From: Verrucomicrobia bacterium LW23 | GTDB taxonomy: Bacteria; Verrucomicrobiota; Verrucomicrobiia; Methylacidiphilales; UBA1321 | DNA: 64,000 nt | Direction: 5' to 3' | Assembly: GCA_003054695.1 (NCBI GenBank) | Contig: QAZA01000011.1 | Coordinates: 62,001-126,000, forward strand | Shown here: positions 1 to 7,401 of the stretch, piece by piece | Layout of the letters: each line of letters starts with the position of its first letter | How positions within the stretch are numbered: position 1 is the first letter of the stretch | Notes under the pieces: generated by a model | What the model was told of the DNA's origin: nothing | What the model saw: the letters and a program-made list of their open reading frames with translations, nothing else | The model's database searches: none | Made by a program: the position numbers and the translations under genes

Positions 1-55
1 AAGGCATGGACCCTGTTACACGTACGGTACTTGCATTGATTGAATAGACATCGCC

Positions 56-499
56 ATGCCCAACTATCTCATGCAGCCGGCATCTATGGTTCCAGAAGAT
101 TGGCCGTGCAAATGCGAATCAGGCTGCGCGTGCCCGCCGCACGTCTCTGGCGTCGGCTTCTTTGTGGAAACGGCCGACTCATTTCTTTCTTACAGTAGTT
201 TCCTTACATATGTTCCTCCCGATCCGCCAACTGAAGAAGATCCCGGAGAATGTAACGCAGGAACGGGGCGCTATCATGATCACGTGGCCAATTTCGATAC
301 TGGCGACGAACAGTTCGCCATTCAACTGCGTTGCTGTAACGGTAGCGCTATATTGCGCGTTTCTTACTTTTATTTAGGCGATCATATCGTTGATTTTGAA
401 TCTCATGGCCATATTAGCGAGATAACAACGGCGTGCACATCGGAAAGCCTGGAGTTCGGAGTTCTCGGATCATCGCTTTACGTCCATATATACTGGTAA
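56..499 (+). CDS. Hypothetical phage-region protein with cysteine pairs
   Basis: I do not recognise this 147-residue protein. It has closely spaced cysteines near the N-terminus (CKCESGCAC, about residues 18-26), another cysteine near residue 65 and a CC pair in the middle, and no signal peptide or membrane segment. The second half looks beta-rich. It is followed after three bases by another small unrecognised gene, and both are visibly richer in A+T than the phage structural genes downstream. That suggests a separately acquired cargo pair (morons) inside the prophage; this is inference. No Shine-Dalgarno sequence is visible. TTGATTGA lies 12 bases before the ATG and could be a weak variant of the TTGACTCC element seen before other genes here. 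Confidence 0.5.
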   Translation: MPNYLMQPASMVPEDWPCKCESGCACPPHVSGVGFFVETADSFLSYSSFLTYVPPDPPTEEDPGECNAGTGRYHDHVANFDTGDEQFAIQLRCCNGSAILRVSYFYLGDHIVDFESHGHISEITTACTSESLEFGVLGSSLYVHIYW

Positions 500-502
500 T
501 TT

Positions 503-763
503 ATGAATGGTGTTTGCGATACACTAACCTATTGCGCTATATGCATTCGCGGGGGGATACATCGCCGCACACTGCTTGAAACAAAAGGCATTGCTGAGCG
601 TGAGCGCGCAAGTTTTGATATTTGCCCGAAGGGATACACACATGATCGGCTTCCGTCTAAGGAAGCAAAGGCGTTTGCGAAAAAGATGATTCACTATAAA
701 AATCGCAACTATCCGTGCTGCGATAAGCGACGCCAGATGGTTGACTCCGACCGCACGGCGTGA
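503..763 (+). CDS. Small cysteine-rich hypothetical protein
   Basis: This 86-residue protein is basic and cysteine-rich, with CAIC near residue 12, CP near residue 41 and CC near residue 72. The spacing is compatible with a small metal-binding fold, but no named zinc-finger family is recognised. It starts three bases after the preceding stop and its TGA overlaps the GTG start of the next gene as GTGA, so it is probably co-transcribed and translationally coupled. It is AT-richer than the structural genes that follow. Function unknown. Confidence 0.45.
   Translation: MNGVCDTLTYCAICIRGGIHRRTLLETKGIAERERASFDICPKGYTHDRLPSKEAKAFAKKMIHYKNRNYPCCDKRRQMVDSDRTA
741..748 (+). promoter_or_regulatory. TTGACTCC element, 11 bases before a GTG start
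   Basis: This is the first of four identical octamers in the prophage end, each 11 or 12 bases before a start codon. Here the spacer is 749-759 and the start is the GTG at 760. There is no Shine-Dalgarno sequence in the gap. It resembles a -35 box, but it is too close to the start to drive this gene as a normal -35 element. Confidence 0.5.
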
Positions 764-1143
764 AGCTGTATATCGATCGCTCATCAGCGGAGCTGCTGAC
801 CACCGAAGTGCGCGTGAAGCTTGGCACGCGCATCCGCCTGGATCTCGTCTTTACCGAGGGCGGCCGGCCTGTCGCGCTGAAGTCCGACGCCACCGGCAGG
901 CTTGCTGCCAAGTCGGCATTAGTTGATGCCACCTATTCGCTCGACACGCCGAGTTGGACGCCTGGCGCTTCTGCCGGCGTCTACACGTTTATCGTGAACG
1001 TCGATGACCCCAGCCTCATCGCCCGGTTTACCGACCAGCCGGAGCTGACTTTTGTTGCGGAAATCGAATGGCGCGAGGGCGGATGTATCTACAAGACGCC
1101 GACCTTTCGGCTCATTGTTCAGAACCGCGTCATCACGGAGTAA
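760..1143 (+). CDS. Probable phage structural protein (baseplate or tail associated)
   Basis: This is a 127-residue beta-rich protein with no membrane segment. It begins with GTG at 760, overlapping the preceding stop by four bases, with the TTGACTCC element 11 bases upstream. Its position directly before a collagen-like tail-collar fibre, and its hydrophilic single-domain character, suggest an adaptor or baseplate-upper type protein. That role is inferred from context only; I recognise no signature motif. GC content is high, like the fibre gene and unlike the two small genes before it. Confidence 0.5.
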   Translation: MKLYIDRSSAELLTTEVRVKLGTRIRLDLVFTEGGRPVALKSDATGRLAAKSALVDATYSLDTPSWTPGASAGVYTFIVNVDDPSLIARFTDQPELTFVAEIEWREGGCIYKTPTFRLIVQNRVITE

Positions 1144-1169
1144 CGTCCGCTGCCGCCCGCTCCCATCGC

Positions 1170-2723
1170 ATGCAAATTCACGTCGACAAAACCAACGCCC
1201 TCAACGTCGCGCCGAACCGGCTGGAAGCCAAACGCCAGGCGTGGCTTTTGCTGGACGTCGTGTTCCACGCCGGCGCCCCCGAGGCGCCCGTGCTGCTCGA
1301 CCCTGGCGCGGCCGTTAAGCTCGGCGTCAAGGCGCGATTCGATACCGACCAATTCCTTGCGTTCTCCTCGACGCCCTCGATCGATACCGCCGGCATGCGT
1401 TACCGCTTCGCCCTCCCTCTCGACGGCGCCGAGTTGGGCGCCCTTTTTGCCGGCGGCGCGCCACACGTCGATACGCACCTGGAAGTTCATGTCAACGAGC
1501 TGGGCACGCCCGTCAAAACCGGTCCGATCGCTTTCCGCATTCACAACGCCGTTATCCTTGGCGCGGAGAGCTTCCCCACCCCGATCGACGTCATTCAAGG
1601 CCCACAGGGCGAACCCGGTCCGCCCGGCCCGCCCGGTGCGGACGGGGAGGATGGCGCGCCCGGAGCCACTGGCCCAGCCGGTCCGCAAGGCGAGCCCGGC
1701 CCGCCCGGCCCGCCCGGTGCGGACGGGGAGGATGGCGCGCCCGGAGCCACCGGCCCGGCCGGCCCGCAAGGCGAGCCCGGCCCGCCCGGAGCGGACGGGG
1801 AAGATGGTGCGCCCGGCGCCACCGGCCCGGCTGGCCCGCAGGGCGAGCCCGGCCCGCCCGGCCCGCCCGGTGCGGACGGGGAGGATGGCGCGCCCGGAGC
1901 CACCGGCCCGGCCGGCCCGCAAGGCGAGCCCGGCCCGCCCGGAGCGGACGGGGAAGATGGTGCGCCCGGCGCCACCGGCCCGGCTGGCCCGCAGGGCGAG
2001 CCCGGCCCGCCCGGAGCGGAGGGGGAAGATGGTGCGCCCGGCGCCACTGGCCCGGCCGGCCCGCAAGGCGAACCCGGTCCGCCCGGCCCGCCCGGTGCGG
2101 ACGGGGAGGACGGAGCGCCCGGCGCCACCGGCCCGGCTGGCGCGGATGCCACCGGCCAAACTGGCGACATTCTCGCGACGATCCGCGCGACCGCGCCGGC
2201 CGGCTACGTCATGGCAAGCGGTCGCACCATCAGCGATGGCAGCGGCGGCGGAACGGAGCGAGCCCATGCGGATTGCGCAGCACTTTTTGCGCTGCTTTGG
2301 GCGGATTGGACCAACGCGACAGCGCCAATCTATACAAGCGCTGGCGGTGCCAGCACGCGCGGCGCCTCCGCTAACGCTGACTGGATTGCCCATAAACGCA
2401 TCTCGCTGCCAGACCTGCGCGGCCGCGTTCCCGTCGGCAAAGATGACATGGGCGGCGCGCCCGCCAACCGCATGACGGCGGGCGGTGCCGGCCTCACTGG
2501 CACAACGCTTGGTGCGGGCGGTGGCGCGCAAACGCATGTGCTTACGGTGGCGCAACTTGCCTCGCACCCGCACACCACGGGGCGAGTTGACCCCGGCGCA
2601 GGATTTGCCAGCGGCTCAACCTTTACGTGGACGGCCCCCGTAAACACAGGGAGCGCCGGCGGTGACCAGGCCCACACCAACACGCAACCTTCGCTTATCC
2701 TCAACTACATCATACGGTTATGA
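1170..2723 (+). CDS. Collagen-like phage tail fibre with C-terminal tail-collar domain
   Basis: The 517-residue protein probably starts at the ATG at 1170; the longer frame upstream overlaps the previous gene. Residues 1 to about 143 form an N-terminal domain that resembles the preceding 127-residue protein in style and probably anchors the fibre. Residues about 144-324 are an uninterrupted Gly-X-Y collagen region made of seven near-identical units. Residues about 330-517 match the tail-collar / microcystin-dependent family: a GYV-A-G start, the [11 protein letters not shown] segment, HPH, and a C-terminus of [12 protein letters not shown]. The role would be a trimeric receptor-binding or collar fibre at the virion tail tip. 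Unlike three other genes that start after a gap nearby, no TTGACTCC element precedes it. The next gene overlaps its stop by four bases. Confidence 0.85.
   Translation: MQIHVDKTNALNVAPNRLEAKRQAWLLLDVVFHAGAPEAPVLLDPGAAVKLGVKARFDTDQFLAFSSTPSIDTAGMRYRFALPLDGAELGALFAGGAPHVDTHLEVHVNELGTPVKTGPIAFRIHNAVILGAESFPTPIDVIQGPQGEPGPPGPPGADGEDGAPGATGPAGPQGEPGPPGPPGADGEDGAPGATGPAGPQGEPGPPGADGEDGAPGATGPAGPQGEPGPPGPPGADGEDGAPGATGPAGPQGEPGPPGADGEDGAPGATGPAGPQGEPGPPGAEGEDGAPGATGPAGPQGEPGPPGPPGADGEDGAPGATGPAGADATGQTGDILATIRATAPAGYVMASGRTISDGSGGGTERAHADCAALFALLWADWTNATAPIYTSAGGASTRGASANADWIAHKRISLPDLRGRVPVGKDDMGGAPANRMTAGGAGLTGTTLGAGGGAQTHVLTVAQLASHPHTTGRVDPGAGFASGSTFTWTAPVNTGSAGGDQAHTNTQPSLILNYIIRL
1599..2141 (+). 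repeat. Tandem collagen-encoding repeats, 81- and 72-base units
   Basis: Seven in-frame units encode the Gly-X-Y region of the fibre. Four are 27 residues long and three are 24 residues, the short ones lacking one GPP triplet. Unit order is 27, 27, 24, 27, 24, 24, 27. Nucleotide identity between units is very high, with alternating synonymous variants, so recent duplication or unequal recombination is likely. Confidence 0.9.
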
Positions 2724-3289
2724 CGTTTCGACAATCTGAAGGCATTGTCTGGATCGAGGATATCGGCTACACGGAAGCCTCTGTGCGGCAACGCTACGAC
2801 GTTTCGTTGCCCGCTGGTATGGTGCACCGTAGCTATGGAGTGATCGCGCCCGGCGTTGAGGAATGGAGCGATGGCCGCAATGCCTATCCGCAGGCCGCAC
2901 CGTCGCTTCCATACGCCGACATCCTGGCGGATATCGCCCATTTCGAGCCGGTTAACCCGCCTGAGCCCGAACCGCCCGAAGTCGACCCGATCGAGGAAGC
3001 GCGGTTGGAAGCCATCCGCCTGGCGCGCGCCGCCGTAGCCGCCGCCGGCATAACCGTGGCCAGCGACGTCGGCCCGCTGCAGCTGTGGTGCAGAGGGGAA
3101 AGCGACTACCTGAACTACGGCGTGCTGCTGGGGCAATTGCGATCCGCCGCAGACCTCGAGATGCCCGACCGCCCTTATCGCATCAGCACCATGCAAGGCG
3201 GTGTCGATCTCCCCGACCGCGCGTCGCTGATTGTGGCGCTTACGCTCTACACCGAGCAGGCGCAACTGCTTTACGAAGCCATTATCTGA
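2720..3289 (+). CDS. Phage tail-fibre-associated protein
   Basis: This 189-residue protein starts at the ATG that overlaps the fibre stop as ATGA, which implies translational coupling and matched expression with the fibre. It has an N-terminal beta-rich part, a proline/glutamate linker around residues 74-92 and a helical C-terminal half with several alanines. Small proteins encoded directly after tail fibres are often fibre-assembly chaperones or fibre-bound proteins, and the linker plus helical tail is compatible with that. No specific family is claimed. Confidence 0.55.
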   Translation: MTFRQSEGIVWIEDIGYTEASVRQRYDVSLPAGMVHRSYGVIAPGVEEWSDGRNAYPQAAPSLPYADILADIAHFEPVNPPEPEPPEVDPIEEARLEAIRLARAAVAAAGITVASDVGPLQLWCRGESDYLNYGVLLGQLRSAADLEMPDRPYRISTMQGGVDLPDRASLIVALTLYTEQAQLLYEAII

Positions 3290-3319
3290 CGTCCGACCAG
3301 TCGCAATCGGTTTGCCCGG

Positions 3320-3327
3320 TTGACTCC
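3320..3327 (+). promoter_or_regulatory. TTGACTCC element, 12 bases before an ATG
   Basis: Second copy of the octamer. The spacer is 3328-3339 and the ATG at 3340 begins the small membrane protein. No purine-rich ribosome-binding sequence is present between the octamer and the start. Confidence 0.5.
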
Positions 3328-3339
3328 CTACCTTCGCTC

Positions 3340-3567
3340 ATGCCTCCCAAGATTCCCGAATCCAACATTTTCCTCCGCGTGCTCGACCGCTACGGCATGC
3401 CGGCTGCCTTCCTGGCCGTCACGCTTTTCGCACTCCACCTGGTCTACGGCGACGTCCGTGCGCAGAACGAGCGGGTGCTCGCCGCGTTCGTCCGCCAGGC
3501 CGAGGTGAGTCAAAAGGTTGCCGCGTCGATTGATGCGCTCACCGCCGAGATCCGGGGACGGAAATGA
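3340..3567 (+). CDS. Small membrane protein, possible holin or i-spanin-like lysis protein
   Basis: The 75-residue product has one hydrophobic segment at about residues 19-37 followed by a charged, probably helical C-terminal tail of about 38 residues. One transmembrane helix plus a periplasmic or cytoplasmic coil fits a class III holin-like or inner-membrane spanin. The stop codon overlaps the start of a tiny lipoprotein gene as ATGA, an arrangement reminiscent of Rz/Rz1 spanin pairs. The start at 3340 is chosen because the longer frame would overlap most of the preceding gene and because the TTGACTCC element lies 12 bases upstream. Confidence 0.55.
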   Translation: MPPKIPESNIFLRVLDRYGMPAAFLAVTLFALHLVYGDVRAQNERVLAAFVRQAEVSQKVAASIDALTAEIRGRK

Positions 3568-3731
3568 TCCGCGCCGCCGTGGTTGCCGTGCTCATCGCCT
3601 GCCTGTGCTCGTCGTGCGCCTCGCTCTCCGATGCCGAGCGCCGGCGCGTGCGCGCCATCGCCATCGAAGCCGCCGGCGTTGCCGTGCGAGTCGCGGCCGT
3701 GGCGGCGGCGAGTGTGGTGATCTCGCGTTGA
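3564..3731 (+). CDS. Tiny lipoprotein, possible o-spanin (Rz1-like)
   Basis: This short gene encodes 55 residues. The N-terminus is a hydrophobic signal (residues about 4-13) ending in LCSSCAS, with Cys17 as the likely lipidated residue. A short charged segment and an alanine/valine-rich tail follow. It overlaps the upstream small membrane protein gene by four bases. Small lipoproteins encoded directly after a single-helix membrane protein are typical outer-membrane spanin subunits; that assignment is inference from layout. The mature part lacks the proline richness of classical Rz1. Confidence 0.45.
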   Translation: MIRAAVVAVLIACLCSSCASLSDAERRRVRAIAIEAAGVAVRVAAVAAASVVISR

Positions 3732-3826
3732 CTTTAGAAGTGCCTCGGGCGATGCGCGGCGATTCGCCGCGATACGGAACGAATCAAAGTGTATCGCCGT
3801 GAATAAGTAAGAGATCCAATCTTTCT

Positions 3827-3834
3827 TTGACTCC
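3827..3834 (+). promoter_or_regulatory. TTGACTCC element, 11 bases before an ATG
   Basis: Third copy, in front of the DNA methyltransferase. The spacer is 3835-3845. The similarity to the copy at 4727 extends into the spacer: both have CGCCGGTG just before the start and ATGAC at the start. Confidence 0.55.
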
Positions 3835-3845
3835 ACGCCGGTGGC

Positions 3846-4631
3846 ATGACATTGCCATCCCCGTTCTGGAGCGACGCGACTACCACGCTTTACCAAGGCG
3901 ACTCGCTCCGCATCCTGCAAGCCCTCCCCACCGCCAGCGTCGATGCCGTGGTTACCGATCCGCCGTACAGCTCCGGCGGCATGACGATGAGCGCTCGCCA
4001 GGCGCCCACCTCCAGCAAATACGTGCTGACCGGCACCAAAGTGCAGCGGCCGGAATTTTGCGGCGACAACCGCGACCAGCGCAGCTTTACCCTGTGGGCA
4101 AGCCTGTGGCTGGCCGAATGCCTGCGCGTCACCCGCCCCGGCGGCGTGCTGCTCTCGTTTATCGACTGGCGCCAGCTGCCGAGCATGACCGACGCCGTGC
4201 AGGTGGGCGGCTGGATCTGGCGCGGCATCGTGCCCTGGGACAAAACCGAAGGCGTGCGCCCGCAAATGGGCTTTTTCCGCGCCCAATGCGAGTACGTCAT
4301 TACCGCCAGCAACGGCCCGATGGGCGACCAGGCCCGCACCCGCCGCATCTGCATGCCCGGCTGCTTTCGCGAAAGCGTGCACTCGCGCGAAAAGCTCCAC
4401 ATCACCGGCAAGCCCGTCGAGCTGATGAAGCGACTACTCGACATCCTCCCCGCCGGCTCCACAGTGCTCGATCCTTTTGCCGGCTCCGGCACCACCCTCG
4501 TCGCCGCCCGCGCCATGGGCATGCACAGCATCGGCGTAGAAATGACCGAAGAGTACGCCGCCATCGCCCGCGACCGGCTTGCCGGCACGGCCACGGCCGT
4601 CGCGTCCGCCACCGCAACGGCGCAAGCCTGA
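3846..4631 (+). CDS. Orphan DNA (N4-cytosine/N6-adenine) methyltransferase
   Basis: The 261-residue enzyme has the catalytic motif IV as TDPPYSSGG (about residues 38-46) before the S-adenosylmethionine-binding motif I, LDPFAGSGTT (about residues 210-219). This is the beta-type order found in many phage and CcrM-like amino-methyltransferases. It should transfer a methyl group from S-adenosylmethionine to an exocyclic amino group in a specific DNA site. No restriction endonuclease gene is adjacent, so it is probably a stand-alone phage enzyme protecting phage DNA or altering regulation. The C-terminus ends in a low-complexity alanine/threonine tail. The start at 3846 has the TTGACTCC element rather than a Shine-Dalgarno sequence. 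Confidence 0.88.
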   Translation: MTLPSPFWSDATTTLYQGDSLRILQALPTASVDAVVTDPPYSSGGMTMSARQAPTSSKYVLTGTKVQRPEFCGDNRDQRSFTLWASLWLAECLRVTRPGGVLLSFIDWRQLPSMTDAVQVGGWIWRGIVPWDKTEGVRPQMGFFRAQCEYVITASNGPMGDQARTRRICMPGCFRESVHSREKLHITGKPVELMKRLLDILPAGSTVLDPFAGSGTTLVAARAMGMHSIGVEMTEEYAAIARDRLAGTATAVASATATAQA

Positions 4632-4726
4632 CGTACCGCCGCAAGTACATCGCCGGCGGATGTCGCAGGCGGATGCCGCAACGCTGCAATCCGAAGTGCA
4701 GCCGTAAGCACATCGGCGGCGCGCCG

Positions 4727-4734
4727 TTGACTCC
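4727..4734 (+). promoter_or_regulatory. TTGACTCC element, 11 bases before an ATG
   Basis: Fourth copy, in front of the holin-like gene, with an 11-base spacer (4735-4745). The 114 bases between the methyltransferase and this gene otherwise contain no recognisable gene. Confidence 0.55.
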
Positions 4735-4745
4735 GCCGCCGGTGC

Positions 4746-4961
4746 ATGACCCTCAAAGTGCTCTCCTACATCGGCAAAGCCGCCGCGTTCATCGCCGGCC
4801 TGTCCGTCTACGCCGACGTCCTGCCCGCCAAATACGCCGGAGCCGCCACCCTCGTCTTCATGGCCGCGTCCCTCGTCAAGGATACCGTCAACCGCGCCGG
4901 CGACATCGCCGACAACGGCAAGGAAGACGGCTCGTTTTCGGTTGATCAGGAGGTGAAGTAA
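4746..4961 (+). CDS. Holin-like small membrane protein
   Basis: The 71-residue product has two hydrophobic stretches, about residues 4-22 and 32-46, separated by a short polar turn, then a charged C-terminal tail. This shape fits a class II holin, a membrane pore that times release of the lysozyme. It lies two genes upstream of that lysozyme. Its TAA shares one base with the next start codon. An AGGAGG near its 3' end serves the following gene. The assignment rests on topology and neighbours rather than a motif. Confidence 0.6.
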   Translation: MTLKVLSYIGKAAAFIAGLSVYADVLPAKYAGAATLVFMAASLVKDTVNRAGDIADNGKEDGSFSVDQEVK

Positions 4962-5554
4962 TGAGTGACCTTACGATTCCGATCAACCCGGATCTGACCG
5001 TGGATTCGCGCGTGATCGCGCAGCATTGCGATGTCGACCACCGCAGCGCGTACCGCCTGCTGACCGAGCACAAGGCCCTCATCGAAAGCCAGTTAGGACT
5101 GGTGCGATTTGAAATCGCATCAGTGAGACGCGAGGGCGAGCGAGGAGAGAAGCACGCTAAGTTCGCGCTTCTCACCGAACCGCAGGCGACCGCCCTCATC
5201 ACACTCTTCCGCAACTCGGAGCCCGTGCTCCGCTTCAAAGTCGCACTTTCCCGCGCCTTCCACCAGATGCGCACCCGCCTGCACGCCATGCAGCTCACGC
5301 GCACCGACTTCGCACACATGGTTCTCGAGCTGGATCGCGAGCTAAAGCAGGCGCAAAGCGTTCTCGACCAGATCCTTCCGCAGCACGCTTACGGCTCGCT
5401 CACCAAATCCGGCACGCCCCGCACCGGAATCCGCCGCGCCTCCTTTGTCGCCGCTCCCCACCGCCGCGCCAATGCCGCGCAAACCCATGCCACCCAATTA
5501 TCTATGCAGCTCGAAGCCAGCACGCAAAAGGAGAACGCCGAATGGATACGCTAA
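4961..5554 (+). CDS. Rha-type phage regulatory protein
   Basis: The 197-residue protein opens with VDSRVIAQHCDVDHRSAYRLL (about residues 14-34, shown shortened in meaning: a Rha-like N-terminal DNA-binding segment), then the FALLTEPQATALITLFRNS region and KVALSRAFHQMR, both characteristic of the pRha family. Rha proteins interfere with phage growth or act as lysogeny-related regulators in other phages. The second half (about residues 115-197) is polar and less conserved. A good AGGAGG Shine-Dalgarno sequence lies 8 bases before the ATG, in contrast to the neighbours that carry the TTGACTCC element. The stop codon lies 13 bases inside the lysozyme gene. Confidence 0.75.
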   Translation: MSDLTIPINPDLTVDSRVIAQHCDVDHRSAYRLLTEHKALIESQLGLVRFEIASVRREGERGEKHAKFALLTEPQATALITLFRNSEPVLRFKVALSRAFHQMRTRLHAMQLTRTDFAHMVLELDRELKQAQSVLDQILPQHAYGSLTKSGTPRTGIRRASFVAAPHRRANAAQTHATQLSMQLEASTQKENAEWIR

Positions 5555-6291
5555 CCCCACGCCAACGCGACCTCACCGTGCGCGCCGCCCAAACCTACCT
5601 GCGCGGCCTCGGCGTCAACCTCGGCACCACCGGCGCCAACCGCGACGGCGTCGACGGCGACCCCGGCCCCAAAACACTCGCCGCCCTCGAAAGCTGGGGC
5701 GACCGCACCTTCCCCGCCGCCCCCGCCAAGCCGGCCGGCACCGACCTGACGCCCGCCATGCGCGCCTGGTACCGCAACCTGTGGGACACCATGCGCATTG
5801 GCACCGCCCCCGCCATCGCCTCCGCCGTCGCAAAAATCACGCGCGGCCGCACCCAATACACCGCCATCGAAGCCAAAACCGGCGTCCCCTGGCGCGTCGT
5901 TGGAATCCTCCACAACATGGAATGCGATTGCGACTTCGCCAAACACATCCACAACGGCGACAGCCTCCGTGCCCGCACCGTCCAAGTCCCCAAAGGCCGG
6001 CCGGCAAATGGCAACCCGCCCTTCACCTGGGAAGTCTCCGCCCTAGACGCTCTCGACCACGACGGCTTTCTCCACCAATCCGACTGGACCACCGAAGCCA
6101 CCCTCTACCGCCTCGAAAAATACAACGGCTGGGGCTACTTCCGCCACACCAACATCCTCTCCCCGTACCTCTGGAGCATGAGCAACCACTACACGCGCGG
6201 CAAGTACGTCGCGGACGGGAAATTTGATGCCGGCGCGGTAAGCCAGCAAGTCGGCGCCGCCGTGCTGCTGGCCGTGCTCAACAAAGCGTAG
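5542..6291 (+). CDS. Phage lysozyme-family endolysin with N-terminal peptidoglycan-binding-like segment
   Basis: The 249-residue protein begins with a peptidoglycan-binding-like stretch, including a DGVDGDPGPKTLAALE segment around residues 32-50. The C-terminal domain (about residues 100-249) matches a lysozyme family known from phages and prophages. It has the HNMECDCDFAKHIHNGD motif with a likely catalytic Glu, a RTVQVPKGRP segment, and NGWGYFRH followed by SPYLWSMSNHYTRGKY. The predicted role is cleavage of peptidoglycan at the end of the lytic cycle. There is no signal peptide, so it would depend on the holin-like proteins encoded upstream. It has an AAGGAG ribosome-binding site and overlaps the previous gene by 13 bases. 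It is the last phage gene before the attachment site. Confidence 0.85.
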   Translation: MDTLTPRQRDLTVRAAQTYLRGLGVNLGTTGANRDGVDGDPGPKTLAALESWGDRTFPAAPAKPAGTDLTPAMRAWYRNLWDTMRIGTAPAIASAVAKITRGRTQYTAIEAKTGVPWRVVGILHNMECDCDFAKHIHNGDSLRARTVQVPKGRPANGNPPFTWEVSALDALDHDGFLHQSDWTTEATLYRLEKYNGWGYFRHTNILSPYLWSMSNHYTRGKYVADGKFDAGAVSQQVGAAVLLAVLNKA

Positions 6292-6372
6292 CCTGCCATC
6301 TCCCGACGCCGGTAGATGGCAAATTTGGCAAAAATTTGGCGTTGGCAATGAAATCAGAGCAGATCGGTTATC

Positions 6373-6413
6373 TTCTAAACCGCAGGTTACTGGTTCGATC
6401 CCAGTTGGGAGCA
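6373..6413 (+). other. tRNA-Arg(UCU) 3' fragment, probable prophage attachment site
   Basis: The segment reads as the 3' half of a tRNA. It has a UCU anticodon at 6374-6376, a right anticodon stem ACCGC, a variable loop, a perfect T-arm (ACTGG, loop TTCGATC, CCAGT at 6389-6405), an acceptor strand TGGGAGC (6406-6412) and discriminator A. The left anticodon stem does not pair and no acceptor or D-arm sequence exists upstream, so this is not a complete tRNA gene. Integration at the 3' part of tRNA genes is classical for tyrosine integrases, so this is probably an att core, with the intact tRNA at the other end of the prophage outside the window. CCA is not encoded. Confidence 0.75.
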
Positions 6414-6437
6414 CTCTTTTGCGTCGCGTCACTCCGC

Positions 6438-7274
6438 TCAGTTGCGCTGAAAGGCGCCGTGCTGCAGAAAATGCGCTACCTGACGATGAGTTTCTCGCAT
6501 CGCCAGCAGGCCGAAGTGGCTGCCGGGCAATGAGATGTGATCGGAAGCGCCGGGCAGGCGCGTTTCGCTCTCCTTAACGCAGCCGTCGGATGGACTGCGA
6601 AGCCCGAAAAGTATGCCGGCGCCAAAGGGATGCGTGCCGGCGATGATGCCGAGGCGGCGGTCTCTGTGCGCCCAGCGCAGCGGCGGCGCCTGCGCGGCCT
6701 GCCTGGCCAGATGATCGTTCATCGTTCGCCCTAACATACTCCTCATCAACGGGATACGCGAGGCCTCCGTTGCCGTCCACGTGCTGAGGAAGGGGCTGCC
6801 GATGGCCACCACGCGCCCCGGTTTTTGGCGGGGATACAGCCGGAAATACTCCAGCACCAGGCATCCGCCCAGGCTGTGCCCCACAAAATGGATGTGCGGC
6901 GTGGGGATCCCCTGGACGAAGGCGCGAAGTCGCTCCACATTCTCCGTAAGTCCCTGACACACATCGCTATAGGGAAAAGTGCGCACGCTGTGGCCTGCGC
7001 GCTTCAGGCTGGCCGCAATCGCCGTAAACTCCAGGCCGTGCATCCACAGCCCGTGCACCAGCACCACCGTTTCCCTCTCCCGCAACGGGCGGCCGGCGGC
7101 GGTGCTACCTGCCACGGGCGAGCTGGAGCGAGAGCGGGGGGCCGGGAGGCGCGCTGGCACGGCCTTGGAGTCGCACGCGATGCTTCTCCTGGCCGCCGGC
7201 TGCTGCGAGGCATGGGCAGAGGCGGCCGCGGCCGGCAGGGCCAGCACGAGGGAGAGAAAGTGACGGCGCGTCAT
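6438..7274 (-). CDS. Exported lipase-like alpha/beta hydrolase
   Basis: The 278-residue protein starts at the ATG at 7274, where MTRRHFLSLVLALPAAAA forms a twin-arginine-like export signal. The mature part shows the alpha/beta-hydrolase oxyanion segment VVLVHGLWMHG, the nucleophile elbow GHSLGG, and a C-terminal GSHFGLL that supplies the likely catalytic histidine. It probably hydrolyses lipid or ester substrates outside the cytoplasm; the substrate cannot be read from the sequence. The coding end lies only 24 bases from the tRNA fragment, so this gene is the first host gene after the prophage. Confidence 0.8.
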   Translation of the reverse strand: MTRRHFLSLVLALPAAAASAHASQQPAARRSIACDSKAVPARLPAPRSRSSSPVAGSTAAGRPLRERETVVLVHGLWMHGLEFTAIAASLKRAGHSVRTFPYSDVCQGLTENVERLRAFVQGIPTPHIHFVGHSLGGCLVLEYFRLYPRQKPGRVVAIGSPFLSTWTATEASRIPLMRSMLGRTMNDHLARQAAQAPPLRWAHRDRRLGIIAGTHPFGAGILFGLRSPSDGCVKESETRLPGASDHISLPGSHFGLLAMRETHRQVAHFLQHGAFQRN

Positions 7275-7401
7275 CCAGGGCTCCTGATCCAGACGCCGCG
7301 CTGTGGAATCGCGCGCCAGGGTGAGAGGAAGGTTGCCGCGTATTCCCCCCGCCGGCAAGGGCAAAGCTTTGCGCTCCGGAAATGCCTTGCGCCCGGCGCC
7401 G

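Noticed and set aside
741-748. TTGACTCC as an ordinary -35 promoter box
   Set aside because: With the start codon 11-12 bases away, transcription would begin inside the gene; four copies at this spacing need another explanation.
1599-2141. CRISPR-like array
   Set aside because: The repeats are directly adjacent, in frame and coding; there are no unique spacers.
1595-2170. Long reading frame on the reverse strand across the collagen repeats
   Set aside because: It is a shadow of the Gly-X-Y coding repeat; its sequence is also a low-complexity glycine/proline pattern and it has no start context or neighbours.
3846-4631. Restriction-modification system
   Set aside because: Only a methyltransferase is present; no endonuclease or specificity gene is adjacent.
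6361-6413. Complete tRNA gene or tRNA interrupted by a group I intron
   Set aside because: The left anticodon stem does not pair and no 5' acceptor or D-arm was found upstream, so only the 3' fragment is supported.
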